Under the pieces are notes generated by a model that saw only the letters and a list, made by a program, of their open reading frames with translations, made no database searches and was not told the origin of the DNA. Below are positions 16,665 through 25,432 of a stretch of 64,000 bases of DNA, one piece after another; positions within the stretch are counted from its first letter, which is position 1, and each line of letters starts with the position of its first letter. The position numbers were made by a program, and so were the translations under genes. Location: NCBI GenBank assembly GCA_020635905.1, contig JACJYV010000001.1, forward strand, positions 1,054,001 through 1,118,000. The letters run 5' to 3'. This DNA is from Bacteroidia bacterium. Lineage in GTDB: Bacteria; Bacteroidota; Bacteroidia; J057; JADKCL01.

Positions 16665-18311
16665 CCTGTCTTCGGCACTTTTTCCAAGTTTTCGGCAAAA
16701 TCATTGAATGGGCGTTGATTTGGATGATTTTTGGATTGTTTTGGGTGTCCCAGACTATCTTTGTGGATGTTTGTTCGCAAAAAGCCAAATCGATCCGGGA
16801 TAGTCAGTGTTCAGATTATAGATAAGAGCCAAGGGCGATACCGGGTTCTGAAGACCGTCGGAAGTAGTTCGGATGCGGATGAGGTGGAGTTGTTGGTTGA
16901 GAAGGGGAAACAAATGATTTTGCGGATTCATGGTCAGATGGCAATGGATTTTGTCATCGGTGAGGACCGCCACTTTATCCAAACACTCGATTCCCATCTT
17001 CATAAAGTTCAACTTTTAGGGCCAGATCTGGTATTTGGCAAGCTTTTTCGAGAGATTGGTTTTCATGCGATCCCCGATGAGCTGTTTCGTCATTTGGTAA
17101 TATCCCGGTTGGTTTTTCCACTCAGTAAGTTAAAAACAGCAGATTACCTGCTTAAATTCAATGGAATAGCTTATGAGGTGACAAAGATTTACCGTTACCT
17201 GGACAAGCTCCGGAACGACCAGTACGAAGAGGTTCAAAAGATTAGTTATCGGCATACGCTTGAGGTACTGGGCGAGGAACCAGCAGTTGTCTTTTACGAT
17301 GTCACTACTTTATATTTTGAGGCTGCAGAGGAAGACGATCTGCGCGTGGCCGGATTCTCCAAGGATGGCAAACACCAACATCCTCAGGTTCTTTTGGGCC
17401 TGCTGGTTAGCTACTATGGTTATCCGTTGGCATACCAGATTTTCGAAGGGAATAAATTTGAAGGCCACACCATGATTCCGGTCATTGAAGCGTTCAAAGA
17501 GAAATATGATCTGGGTAAACTGGTAGTGATTGCAGATTCTGGCCTACTTTCAAAAGACAATATCGCGCAATTAGAGGCAGGTGGGTATGAATTTATTCTT
17601 GGGGCCAGGATTAAGGCTGGGGCAAAGAAAATAAAGGAGGAAATCCTGAAACTGAAATTAGAAGATGGGAAGAGTGCTGTTTTAAAGCAAGAAGATGGCA
17701 AGCGGCTGGTCATTAGTTACTCCTCAAAAAGGGCAAGAAAAGATGAATACAACCGCAACAGAGGGATAAAAAAATTGGAGAAGAACCTGAACAAGGGCAA
17801 TTTGACCAAACAACACATTAACAATAGGGGATACAATCAATTTCTCTCCATGACAGGAGAAGTTAAGATCAACATCGATTATGACAAAGTGGACCAGGCA
17901 AGTCGCTGGGACGGATTAAAGGGTTACATCACGAACTGCTCACTCTCAAAAGAGCAAGTCATCGAAGGCTACAGGCAACTTTGGCAAATCGAAAAAGCAT
18001 TCCGAATATCTAAAACCGACCTCAAGATCAGGCCAGTTTACCATCGTCTCAAGAGAAGGATTGAATCACATATATGCATTGCATTTTGCGCTTACAAAGT
18101 CTACAAGGAGTTCGAGCGACAATTAAAAGAGAAACAAACAGGCCTCAGCCCAGAAAAGGCAATCGAAATTTTGAAAACGATCTATGGCCTTAAAATGACT
18201 TTGCCTCAGTCAAAAGAACCATATACCTACCTGATGGCAAAGGAGCAGGAGCAAATCGACCTTTTAAAATCCTTCGGAATCTGATTTGGGTGTCCCAGCG
18301 CCGAAAACAGG
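16665..18311 (+). mobile_element. IS1634-type insertion sequence, copy B (1647 bp)
   Basis: Same 1647-bp element as 7893-9539, opposite orientation. The ends CCTGTCTTCGG and CCGAAAACAGG are fixed exactly by the flanking 151-bp direct repeat. It was inserted into the T tract behind the terminator of the T9SS gene. Because each copy has its own matching duplication, both came by separate insertions, and the DNA between them has not been inverted since. Confidence 0.95.
16767..18284 (+). CDS. IS1634-family DDE transposase (copy B)
   Basis: 505 aa from the ATG at 16767; a TTG at 16731 is in the same frame. Identical in sequence to the transposase of copy A, including the catalytic contexts YDVTTLYFE, VIADSGLLS and YRQLWQIEKAF. 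No frameshift or stop is present, so the element should be autonomous. About 100 bp of leader lies between the left end and the start, and 27 bp between the stop and the right end. Confidence 0.95.
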   Translation: MFVRKKPNRSGIVSVQIIDKSQGRYRVLKTVGSSSDADEVELLVEKGKQMILRIHGQMAMDFVIGEDRHFIQTLDSHLHKVQLLGPDLVFGKLFREIGFHAIPDELFRHLVISRLVFPLSKLKTADYLLKFNGIAYEVTKIYRYLDKLRNDQYEEVQKISYRHTLEVLGEEPAVVFYDVTTLYFEAAEEDDLRVAGFSKDGKHQHPQVLLGLLVSYYGYPLAYQIFEGNKFEGHTMIPVIEAFKEKYDLGKLVVIADSGLLSKDNIAQLEAGGYEFILGARIKAGAKKIKEEILKLKLEDGKSAVLKQEDGKRLVISYSSKRARKDEYNRNRGIKKLEKNLNKGNLTKQHINNRGYNQFLSMTGEVKINIDYDKVDQASRWDGLKGYITNCSLSKEQVIEGYRQLWQIEKAFRISKTDLKIRPVYHRLKRRIESHICIAFCAYKVYKEFERQLKEKQTGLSPEKAIEILKTIYGLKMTLPQSKEPYTYLMAKEQEQIDLLKSFGI

Positions 18312-18462
18312 TGGACGGCTGGCTCGACCTGTCAGCTTTGCCCACAGGAATTTATTTGCTCGGATTTATACAGGACGGCACGGGTAAAAGGGAATTCAGG
18401 CGAATTGTAAAGCGATAACCTGAATTTTATTTAAACGGGTCTGCCAGTCGGCAGACCCGTTT
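18312..18462. repeat. 151-bp target site duplication, right copy (IS copy B)
   Basis: Exact copy of 16514-16664. It carries an orphan last 35 codons of the T9SS gene (18312-18418) and a second terminator hairpin (18433-18462), here with its full T run. The 126 bp between this repeat and the next gene hold nothing I recognise. Confidence 0.95.
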
Positions 18463-18588
18463 TTATGGGGACATCTAAAAACAAAGAAGGTCAAGGCGGG
18501 CGCAGGTGAAGAAAGCGCAGTTTACTCAGGTAAATGAGCATTTCTGAACCAAGCCCAACGCAGAGATTCGAAGTTTTTAGAGGTTCCC

Positions 18589-19995
18589 TTACTTCAAAAA
18601 CCTTTCCAGTTTTTGCAGCAACCAATCCCGCCCGGCTTGCCGGGGGGAATCCAGGATTTCCTGGCGCAACTTTTCAGCCCGACCGGGCTTATCGGGCGGC
18701 AGGGCCACCAGCCTGCGGAAGAAACGGATGAACTCCTTGTAGTTTTCCAGACGATCGGGCAATAAATCCTGGTGGCGGGTGAGAAAAAGGCGAAAGGAAT
18801 TCAACAGCGCATCCTGACCGGTCACATTGCCGGTTTCGTAGTAGATTCGAAGCAGGTAGGAACGCGCATCCAGCCCGAAAAAGGGGTCACTGAAGTCTTC
18901 CAGCACCTTATTCATCAACGTTTCAGCTTCCTCAAATCGGTTTTGATAATAAGCTATCATTCCCCGTGAATAATTTACTGTATTGGCCTGAAACTGAGCG
19001 GAAAGCTGGGGGCCGTAGATTTGGATAAAGTCAAGGGCCCAGGCAAATTTTTCCAAACGGATGGCAGTGGAAACGATGGATTTGAAATGCCAGGCATTGA
19101 ATACGTTGTCCTCCAGCAGCAGGCCCCGGTTCAGCATCTCCTGATAAAGCAGAAAAATTTCCGGAAAAACCTCCTCATAACCACTATTGCGGCGGCGGGC
19201 CAGATAATTCAGCACTGCGGTGTAAATGTGAAACGCTTCCCTCTTCTCAATCAATCCCCCGTAGGCACCCAGCATTTCCTTCACCCTGAAAAATCCCTCC
19301 ACCTTTTCCGGCTCAGTCACCAACTGATACAGCCCGTAATAAATGCCCACCAGACGGGAATGCTGCCAGGCTCCCTCCCGGAGTTTTTCCAGGATAGAAT
19401 CCAGCAAGATCAGGGGAGGCTCAGCCGCAAATCCGGGATAAATGCGCACGCTTTCCTGGTAAGCTATGGCCTGGTAAAGCACCCGGGCCACAAAGGCCTC
19501 CTCCGTCCCTTCCATCAACTCATTGAGAGGCAGTCCTTTGCGTCCCTGAATGGAGATTTGGTATTCCAGAAATTCTTCTTTGAGCCGGTTATTGAGATCG
19601 GCCCGCTCCAGACTCAGGGTGTCGTTTTCCTCCCGCCGCATGTATTTCTCGACCACTGCAGGAAAGTGTTGCACGACCTTGAGCTGATTGAGTACCCGGG
19701 CCACAAAAAGGACTTTCTCGGTGGATTCCTCAAACAAACGATTTGATAAATAATCGGTCAGGCGGGAGAAAAGTTCTGAGCGGAGATTGCGCATCTGCTT
19801 TTCAGAATATTCACGATCGGGGTATAACTGAGCATATATTTCCTCATTTTCGGCCTCCCCTTCCATCAATATTTCCACCAACTGGCTCAGGATTTCATCC
19901 CGCTTACCGGGTTTCCTGACCAGATTTCCCCTGAAATCGTCCCTCTCCTCCTGAGACAAACGCTCAAGGAAATATGTCAATTTGGTAACAGACAT
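18589..19995 (-). CDS. Alpha-helical protein of unknown function
   Basis: 468 aa, ATG at 19995 (MSVTKLTYFLERLSQEERDDF). The whole length is charged and helical, without signal peptide, membrane helix or Cys/His cluster. Regular pairs of helices from about 150 to 430 (GMIAYYQNRFEEAETLMNKV, DARSYLLRIYYETGN) have the feel of TPR-type repeats. The N-terminal 80 residues (RRKPGKR-type basic patch, then EIYAQLYPDREYSEKQMRNL) may be a separate small domain. It probably acts as a cytosolic scaffold, but nothing in the neighbourhood points to a partner. It is divergent from the small gene at 20137. Confidence 0.75.
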   Translation of the reverse strand: MSVTKLTYFLERLSQEERDDFRGNLVRKPGKRDEILSQLVEILMEGEAENEEIYAQLYPDREYSEKQMRNLRSELFSRLTDYLSNRLFEESTEKVLFVARVLNQLKVVQHFPAVVEKYMRREENDTLSLERADLNNRLKEEFLEYQISIQGRKGLPLNELMEGTEEAFVARVLYQAIAYQESVRIYPGFAAEPPLILLDSILEKLREGAWQHSRLVGIYYGLYQLVTEPEKVEGFFRVKEMLGAYGGLIEKREAFHIYTAVLNYLARRRNSGYEEVFPEIFLLYQEMLNRGLLLEDNVFNAWHFKSIVSTAIRLEKFAWALDFIQIYGPQLSAQFQANTVNYSRGMIAYYQNRFEEAETLMNKVLEDFSDPFFGLDARSYLLRIYYETGNVTGQDALLNSFRLFLTRHQDLLPDRLENYKEFIRFFRRLVALPPDKPGRAEKLRQEILDSPRQAGRDWLLQKLERFLK

Positions 19996-20136
19996 GACTT
20001 GAATAAGGGTGACACGTGTGGGATTTCCGAACTATCCCATTCCTAATTTAAAACAAGGGACAATCCTTTCCAAATGTACACAATTCGGAATGTGTCGCAC
20101 TTTAACTTTATGGCATAAATTTAACCCACTCCTTGC

Positions 20137-20460
20137 ATGACAAATCAAAATGACATTTTTATTGGTGGTTGGTCGCCCTTTACCACCTTAGACGAACAAG
20201 CAAGCGGTATTTTTCGCAATGCAGTTCGGCAAACCGGCATTCTCGGAGATTTTTACCGCCCGATTGCCTTTGCCACCCAGCTTGTATCCGGGATCAATTA
20301 CTGTTTTTTCTGCAATATCGAACGCCCTTTCCCCAATAATCCCATGGCGGCGGCCTTCGTCAGCATCTTCAAACCCCTGGGAGGTGAATCCCCCAAAATC
20401 ACCCACATACAGCCCTTCCTACCCGCGGTAAATCTGACCACCGAAGGTGAGGAATTCTAA
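20137..20460 (+). CDS. Small protein with cystatin-like QxVxG motif
   Basis: 107 aa, ATG at 20137, no signal peptide. The pattern GGWSPFTTLDEQASGIF, a helix, then FATQLVSGINYCFFCN and a third strand (AFVSIFKPLGG) matches the order helix-strand-strand of small cystatin-fold proteins. The QLVSG stretch sits where cystatins carry QVVAG. I recall similar small proteins of unknown role in many bacteria. An inhibitor role for cysteine peptidases is only a suggestion, though a caspase-like protein is encoded 1.8 kb away. The gene is followed at once by a degenerate word repeat. Confidence 0.65.
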   Translation: MTNQNDIFIGGWSPFTTLDEQASGIFRNAVRQTGILGDFYRPIAFATQLVSGINYCFFCNIERPFPNNPMAAAFVSIFKPLGGESPKITHIQPFLPAVNLTTEGEEF

Positions 20461-20583
20461 CCGGTTTACGGTTTACAGACGGTTTGCGGTTTGCGGTTTA
20501 CGGTTTGTCCAACGGACGTTTACAGTTTTGCTCGAAGCTCGTAGCTCGAAGCTCACAGCTCGCAGCTCACAGCTTGCAGCTAA
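20461..20583. repeat. Short-period word repeats (7-bp and 8-bp families)
   Basis: First half: variants of the 7-mer CGGTTTA / CGGTTTG. Second half: variants of AGCTCGAA / AGCTCACA / AGCTCGCA. The CGGTTTA word is also present at 39511-39567. Non-coding, placed exactly between two gene ends. Confidence 0.75.
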
Positions 20584-20586
20584 AAC

Positions 20587-22017
20587 CTATTCCACCACCA
20601 TCCGCCGCACCACCGTGCCCCGTTCGCTGCGCACCCTGACGAGGTAGCTGCCTGCGGCAGGCTGATTCAGGGGGAGCATTTGCTCCTGATCGCCGCCGGG
20701 GGCGGCCTGAAAGGTAAAGCTGGCCAGTTGCTGGCCCATCATATTCAGCAGGTCCAGATCGACCCGGCCATGCAGAAATTCTCCCTTCCAGTTGAGTTGC
20801 AGGGAAGATTGGGCCCGGTTCCAGTAAGCGAAAAGGTCTTCAGTTTGGGAAAATTCGACTTCGATCACTTTGGAATAATTGATTCCCCCATCCTGATTCA
20901 CCTGCACGAGGCGGTAATAGTTCACTCCATCCTGGGGTTCCTTATCGTGGAAAAGGTAATTCTTCCCCGCAGCCAAAGTTGACTCCAGGTTGCCAATCCT
21001 TTCAAATTCTTCAAATTCATTCCTGCGTTCCACCACATAGTCCAGGGCCTCAGGGCCTGCCATGGGACGGTCCCACTCAAGGGTGATCAGATCGCCCGAT
21101 TTCCAACCCCGCAGTTCAGGATCAACGGGGAGAATGGTTCCGCAAATGGCTTCATTGGTGCTGAGATTCGAGCCGTTATAGCCACCCAACACATAAAAGC
21201 AGGCATTGAGGGTCGCTCCGTCTGTGCGATACCTTGCGGTAGGCAGATTGGGCTCCACCGTCCAGGTATTGGTGGCTACATTATAGCTTTCTGCGGAACT
21301 GGAAGCCGAGCCCGTGTAGCCCCCGGCCACGTAAATGGTGGACCCGATTTCTCCCACGGCATGGATGTAGCGGGCCGTATTCAAAGGGGCCAGGGTAGCC
21401 CAGGTGTTGAGCGCAGGATCAAACACTTCCACCAATCCCGTAAAGGAACTGGTGTAGCCTCCGATCAGGTAGATCTTGTTGGCGACCACGGCCGTCTTGG
21501 CATGCGAGCGGGGTGTGGGCGCAGGTGCAGCCGACGACCAGGTGTTGGTGGCGATGTCGTAAACGTCCACCGCGGTCATGGCTGCGCCATTCCAGCCATT
21601 CACCACATATACTTTTCCGTTCACCGCGGCGGCCGCCGTGGTGGTGCGGACCGTTGGCATGGGCGCCAGAGTGGTCCAGGAATCCGTGACCGGATCATAG
21701 CATTCGTTCAAATCTGACCAGGCAGCTCCCACGGAACCGCCCATAACGTAGATTTTTCCACCCCAGGAAGCCACTGCCGGGTAAGACCGCAAGGTGGGAA
21801 TGGAGGCCTTTACAGTCCAGGAATCCGTGGCCTGGTTGTACTCGTAGGTGGGGCCAACTGAGCCGGCCAGCACATAGAGTTTACCCCCCGCGGCGGCACA
21901 AACGTGGGCCCAGCGGGTACCCGGCATCGGGGCGTAGGTAGTCCATTGGGCTTGCAATGCCGATCCACAAAACAAAAATAAGGTGAGCAGAAGTTGGTTG
22001 ATCCGTCTTGATTTCAT
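20587..22017 (-). CDS. Secreted kelch-repeat propeller with T9SS sorting domain
   Basis: 476 aa. The signal peptide ends LQA-QW. About six kelch repeats cover residues 25-290, each with the hallmark of two small/Gly residues then Y..N.W (GGKIYVMGG ... YDPVTDSWTTLAPMP; NKIYLIGGYTSS ... FDPALNTWATLAPL). A linking fibronectin-like part (ITLEWDRP ... YYRLVQVNQDGG) follows, then a T9SS type A sorting domain (VDLDLLNMMGQQLASF ... SYLVRVRSERGTVVRRMVVE). It should be a surface or released propeller, possibly binding glycans or proteins. The divergent 228 bp upstream hold no other gene. Confidence 0.88.
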   Translation of the reverse strand: MKSRRINQLLLTLFLFCGSALQAQWTTYAPMPGTRWAHVCAAAGGKLYVLAGSVGPTYEYNQATDSWTVKASIPTLRSYPAVASWGGKIYVMGGSVGAAWSDLNECYDPVTDSWTTLAPMPTVRTTTAAAAVNGKVYVVNGWNGAAMTAVDVYDIATNTWSSAAPAPTPRSHAKTAVVANKIYLIGGYTSSFTGLVEVFDPALNTWATLAPLNTARYIHAVGEIGSTIYVAGGYTGSASSSAESYNVATNTWTVEPNLPTARYRTDGATLNACFYVLGGYNGSNLSTNEAICGTILPVDPELRGWKSGDLITLEWDRPMAGPEALDYVVERRNEFEEFERIGNLESTLAAGKNYLFHDKEPQDGVNYYRLVQVNQDGGINYSKVIEVEFSQTEDLFAYWNRAQSSLQLNWKGEFLHGRVDLDLLNMMGQQLASFTFQAAPGGDQEQMLPLNQPAAGSYLVRVRSERGTVVRRMVVE

Positions 22018-22245
22018 GAGAACAATTTGAGCTGGCTAATTTAAGGGCGCCTCAGAATACTTCGAATCTCGTCGTTGGACCTGGTTCAAAAATGCTCATA
22101 AACTCCCCCCCTCTCACCAGCGTCCGCCTGGATCATCTTAGTTTTAAAGGTCAACTAAACTCAAATATAAGGGAAAATCGGAAAATACAGGATAACCTCG
22201 TGGTGGAAGAAAAAAATGACGGGGATTTTTGTCCGGGATTTTTCC

Positions 22246-23925
22246 CTATTTCTTCTTATTCAATGCCTTTTCCAGCTTTTTGATTCTGTCTGACGTCATC
22301 CAGACTTGCTCAAAATTGTCTCTCATTAGGGACCGGGTTTCATCCTGGTTGGTGAACATATCCGAGCCCAGATCGGGGACATCGTCGGCATATTTTTTCT
22401 CTCCCAACTGGCGGTAGCCCGAACCGTCGCTTTTCTTAGCCTGGGTTTTTCCGGCCTGGCGCAGGTGTTCATCGCTGATTGAGTCTTTGTAATGGCTCCA
22501 CATCTCTTCGCGCAGCAGGGGACGCAGAATTTCCAGTTCTTCGGGGGTTTTGTCGGGGAAAAGGGCCCGCAGTTGGGCATCCAGATAGGCACTGCCATAC
22601 AACAACTCGAAGATATGCAGACAACCACCGCCTGCATCCTTGCCATAAACCACCGAGGCGTAATTATTGGTGGTGTGGCCTTCGGTCAGGTGACCATATA
22701 CGCTGGAATCTTCGCCCAGGGCTTGTTGCAGCATGGAAGCAAAGGAATTGGGGCCTTCCATCTGTTCATTTTCGTCGGGCAGGGCCCGGTGATCTTTGAA
22801 ATTGGCATCCAGATAAGGATCATTGGGATCGTATTCGCGGCCGGCATTGCAGGAAAAAAGTTGCACCCTTACCTCGCTGCTGATCGCCCCATCCAGCCCT
22901 TTGGCAAAGGATTCCACGTTGGCCGAGGTCTTTTTGTATTGTCCGTTATTGGGCGTATTCGAAAGCAGCCCATCTTTGTACGAACCGTTGGCATTCATCC
23001 CAATGCCGTAGGTCATGCCATGGGCAAATATGGCCAGATTCTTCACCTTGATCCACGGGGGTGGATTGTCGGCCCCGTATTCGGGCTTGTATTTGATCCA
23101 GCCTTTGAGTGTGCCCCAGGCCCACATATTTTCCAGTCCCCGGGTGATACTTTGCACGGCTTCGATCACATCCCCCACTTCCTGTATTTTGACCGGTTTT
23201 CCCACCACTAATTCCCCGTTTTCGTTGAGACTGATGGCCTGGTGATGGGCTGCCCAGGGATTGGCCATGGCGGCAAATGTTTTGTTATTGGGGCTTTGGT
23301 CGTCGTAGTGGGTGTAGGCGCCCATGGTAATGCCTTTGAGGAATGAAGCTTTGGGCCAGCCCTGATCGTCCAGAAACTGTTTGGCAAATTCAGGCATGAT
23401 TTTGCCAGGCTCAATCACCTCGGTAAATACCAGTCCCAACCAACGGAAAAACAGGCGGTCGGCCACCCCATCTTCTGAAATCTTGAAGTGTTCGCCCTGG
23501 TTCAGATCGACCTGCTTCTGGTAAACGGCCTGCACGGTATCTGTATCATAAACGCCCGTTTGGCGGATGCCCAGTTCGTCCTGCAACTGCAAAATGGCCT
23601 CCTCCCCGATATTGAGTTCCTTCATGCGGGCCTTGGCGGCTTCCACGTTGGCCGAGGTGAATTTGGCTTCACCGCTTCCCTCCTTTTCGCCTGATCCCTT
23701 GCCTTCATTTTGCGGCGGGTTCCAGCCGGGGATCATCGTTTCCACCATAGAATCCCACCAGGAGGTGCCCCCGTCTTCCTTCATTTGCACTGCGCTGGAC
23801 TGGAAGGGCGTGGTTTCAAACCCGAATTTGGGCGGCGCCATCGAGGGCAGGTCCTCCTCCTGAGATAGGTTGGTGGCGTAGTTGGATTGGTATTCTTTTT
23901 CGGCGGGATAGTAGGGTGCGAACAT
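22246..23925 (-). CDS. Candidate effector with caspase-fold-like (clan CD) core
   Basis: 559 aa, no signal peptide. The first 75 residues are disordered and contain PFQSSAVQMKEDGG, similar to the leader PPPFQLKTDDESG of the 36057 protein. Residues about 90-140 look like a small peptidoglycan-binding-type helical domain (LQDELGIRQTGVYDTDTVQAVYQ). The core has a hydrophobic strand ending in AHG (His302) and, 57 residues on, a second strand ending in FSCNAG (Cys359), the arrangement of clan CD cysteine peptidases such as gingipain and caspase relatives. The C-terminus is charged and helical. The PFQ-K type leader is one I associate with cargo of extracellular contractile injection systems; that link is inference. 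No injection-system genes are in the window. Confidence 0.72.
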   Translation of the reverse strand: MFAPYYPAEKEYQSNYATNLSQEEDLPSMAPPKFGFETTPFQSSAVQMKEDGGTSWWDSMVETMIPGWNPPQNEGKGSGEKEGSGEAKFTSANVEAAKARMKELNIGEEAILQLQDELGIRQTGVYDTDTVQAVYQKQVDLNQGEHFKISEDGVADRLFFRWLGLVFTEVIEPGKIMPEFAKQFLDDQGWPKASFLKGITMGAYTHYDDQSPNNKTFAAMANPWAAHHQAISLNENGELVVGKPVKIQEVGDVIEAVQSITRGLENMWAWGTLKGWIKYKPEYGADNPPPWIKVKNLAIFAHGMTYGIGMNANGSYKDGLLSNTPNNGQYKKTSANVESFAKGLDGAISSEVRVQLFSCNAGREYDPNDPYLDANFKDHRALPDENEQMEGPNSFASMLQQALGEDSSVYGHLTEGHTTNNYASVVYGKDAGGGCLHIFELLYGSAYLDAQLRALFPDKTPEELEILRPLLREEMWSHYKDSISDEHLRQAGKTQAKKSDGSGYRQLGEKKYADDVPDLGSDMFTNQDETRSLMRDNFEQVWMTSDRIKKLEKALNKKK

Positions 23926-24474
23926 ATTTTCCGGGTTTGTTGATGATTTGTAGGAGGTAAATTTGGGAATTGGGATTTGGAAAATCCCGGGAGTTTAGGA
24001 ATTGGTGGGTTTGGTTGAGGAATTGGGAATCAGATTTTAGAGGTTAGATTTTTAGATTTCAGAGAGGAGTCGTTAGTCCTGAGAGGTGAGATTAGGCCCT
24101 TAGGGCGATGTTAGGGACAACAAATTGTCGCTAATTGGTGGGCCGTAGGGCCAGGAAATTTCCTGGCCTTACACGAGGATGGGCCATTCCCGCATGGCGG
24201 CTTCAATCCTCCGGATTGATTTAGGTATTAGAATCCAATGGCAATAATTTGAACGAAAACCTTGATTTTACCATGGGTAGAGGCTGGGCAATGTTTACCC
24301 CTATGGGGGCTCGCCGCAATGATGCCCAGCCTGACCTGGCGCATAGGTTTCTGCCTGATATGAGTGCATTTCACCCCCTTGCAGGGTCAGGACTTGGAGG
24401 CGGTCTCAAAATTCAGGGTAGATCCCGATCCAATCGCATGCGCGCCAACTTAAGCGTTTCTTTAACCACAAAGG
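23926..24474. other. Non-coding stretch, word repeats and a perfect palindrome
   Basis: No gene is supported. It holds AGATTTTAGAGGTTAGATTTTT-like words near 24030 (the reverse complement of the 39590-39645 word family), a perfect 20-bp palindrome GGCCAGGAAATTTCCTGGCC at 24149-24168, and CGCATGCGCGCCAACTTA near 24436, shared with 15308. Confidence 0.55.
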
Positions 24475-24835
24475 TTGGAAATTGAACCCTAAAGGTTGGA
24501 AACTGAACCCTAAAGGTTCAAAATTGAACCCTAAAGCTTGCCTACCCCAACCCTAAAGGTTGGAAACTGAACCCCAAAGCTTGCCTACCCCAACCCTAAA
24601 GGTTGGAAATCGAACCCTAATGCTTGCTTACCCCAACCCTAAAGGTTGGAAATCGAACCCAAAAGCTTGCCTACCCCAACCCTAAAGGTTGGAAATCGAA
24701 CCCTAAAGCTTGCTTACCCCAACCCTAAAGGTTGGAAATCGAACCCTAAAGCTTGCTTACCCCAACCCTAAAGGTTAGAAATTGAACCCTAAAGCTTGAG
24801 AATCCAACCCTAAAGCTTGCCTACCCCAACCCTCA
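24475..24835. repeat. 43-bp tandem array made of two related half-units
   Basis: Period 43 bp (unit starts at 24551, 24594, 24637 and onward). Each unit holds two half-units that both start AACCCTAAAG: one goes on GTTGGAAATCG (21 bp), the other CTTGCTTACCCC (22 bp). About eight units with small changes. There are no unique spacers, so it is not CRISPR. Confidence 0.88.
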
Positions 24836-24859
24836 AGCCTGGTTGGCCAACCCCTAACC

Positions 24860-25140
24860 ATAATTGCCCCAAGCCTAAAGCTTGGGGGGGCCAAGCTTTG
24901 GGCCAGGATACCCCAAGCCTGAAGCCTGGGGGGGTCAAGCTTTGGGCCAGGATACCCCAAGCTTAAAGCTTGGGGGGGGCAAGCTTTGGGCCAGGATACC
25001 CCAAGCCTGAAGCCTGGGGGGGCCAAGCTTTGGGCCAGGATACCCCAAGCCTGGAGCTTGAAGGGGTCAAGCCTCGGGCCAGGATACCCCAAGCCTGAAG
25101 CTTGGGGGGGTCAAGCTTTGGGCCAGGATGGTCCAGGCTC
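24860..25140. repeat. 44-bp tandem array, G-rich, related to the 43-bp array
   Basis: Period exactly 44 bp (GGCCAGGAT at 24901, 24945, 24989, 25033, 25077, 25121). The unit core is CCCCAAGCCTGAAGCC followed by seven or eight G, then CAAGCTTTGGGCCAGGAT. The CTAAAGCTTG word links it with the array before it. Each unit can fold (CCAAGC.. with GCTTTGG). Confidence 0.88.
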
Positions 25141-25239
25141 AAGGGTTGGGGTAACTATGGTAAAAGGTTCAAAAGTGAGTTTGGAGTGAACTGGAGGGGA
25201 TTTGCTCTGGCGCCCCACCTCCCGGGCCGAGGGCCCGGG

Positions 25240-25264
25240 AAAAAAAAAAGACCCCGGAGGGGTC
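25240..25264 (-). terminator. Terminator behind the LuxR remnant
   Basis: On the minus strand: stem GACCCC / GGGGTC with loop TCC, then ten T. It is about 170 bp beyond the stop of the truncated LuxR gene. A second GC-rich hairpin (CCCGGGCC / GGCCCGGG, 25221-25239) follows directly. Confidence 0.7.
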
Positions 25265-25354
25265 AGAAAATTTCAGGAAACAACAGGGTCGTTTCCCTAC
25301 GCGTTGGGGATGCCCCCCCATTCCGGCCAAAGGCCTCACATTGAGGCAAATCCC

Positions 25355-25430
25355 AATTGTTCATTGCCCCCTGCTAATTGCTCATTGCTCTCCGCTAATT
25401 GTTCATTGTTCTCTGCCAATTGTTCATTGC
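25355..25430. repeat. Word repeat around TAATTGTTCATTG
   Basis: About five imperfect copies of AATTG(T/C)TCATTG with C/T-rich linkers, right behind the stop of the LuxR remnant. Non-coding. Confidence 0.7.
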
Positions 25431-25432
25431 AT

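Noticed and set aside
7893..18311. Composite transposon formed by the two IS copies
   Set aside because: Each IS has its own perfect target duplication, so they inserted one by one; there is no common outer duplication.
24249..24485. 78-codon plus-strand frame before the arrays
   Set aside because: Ends within the first array unit; sequence shows no domain and contains the dispersed CGCATGCGCG word.
24475..25140. Possible CRISPR array
   Set aside because: The whole period is repeated, there are no unique spacers, and no cas gene is near.
24775..25141. Open frames through the tandem arrays (for example a 105-codon frame on the minus strand rich in PxLQAWGILAQ)
   Set aside because: They only follow the 44-bp period, which shifts frame at every unit; there is no start context or known fold.
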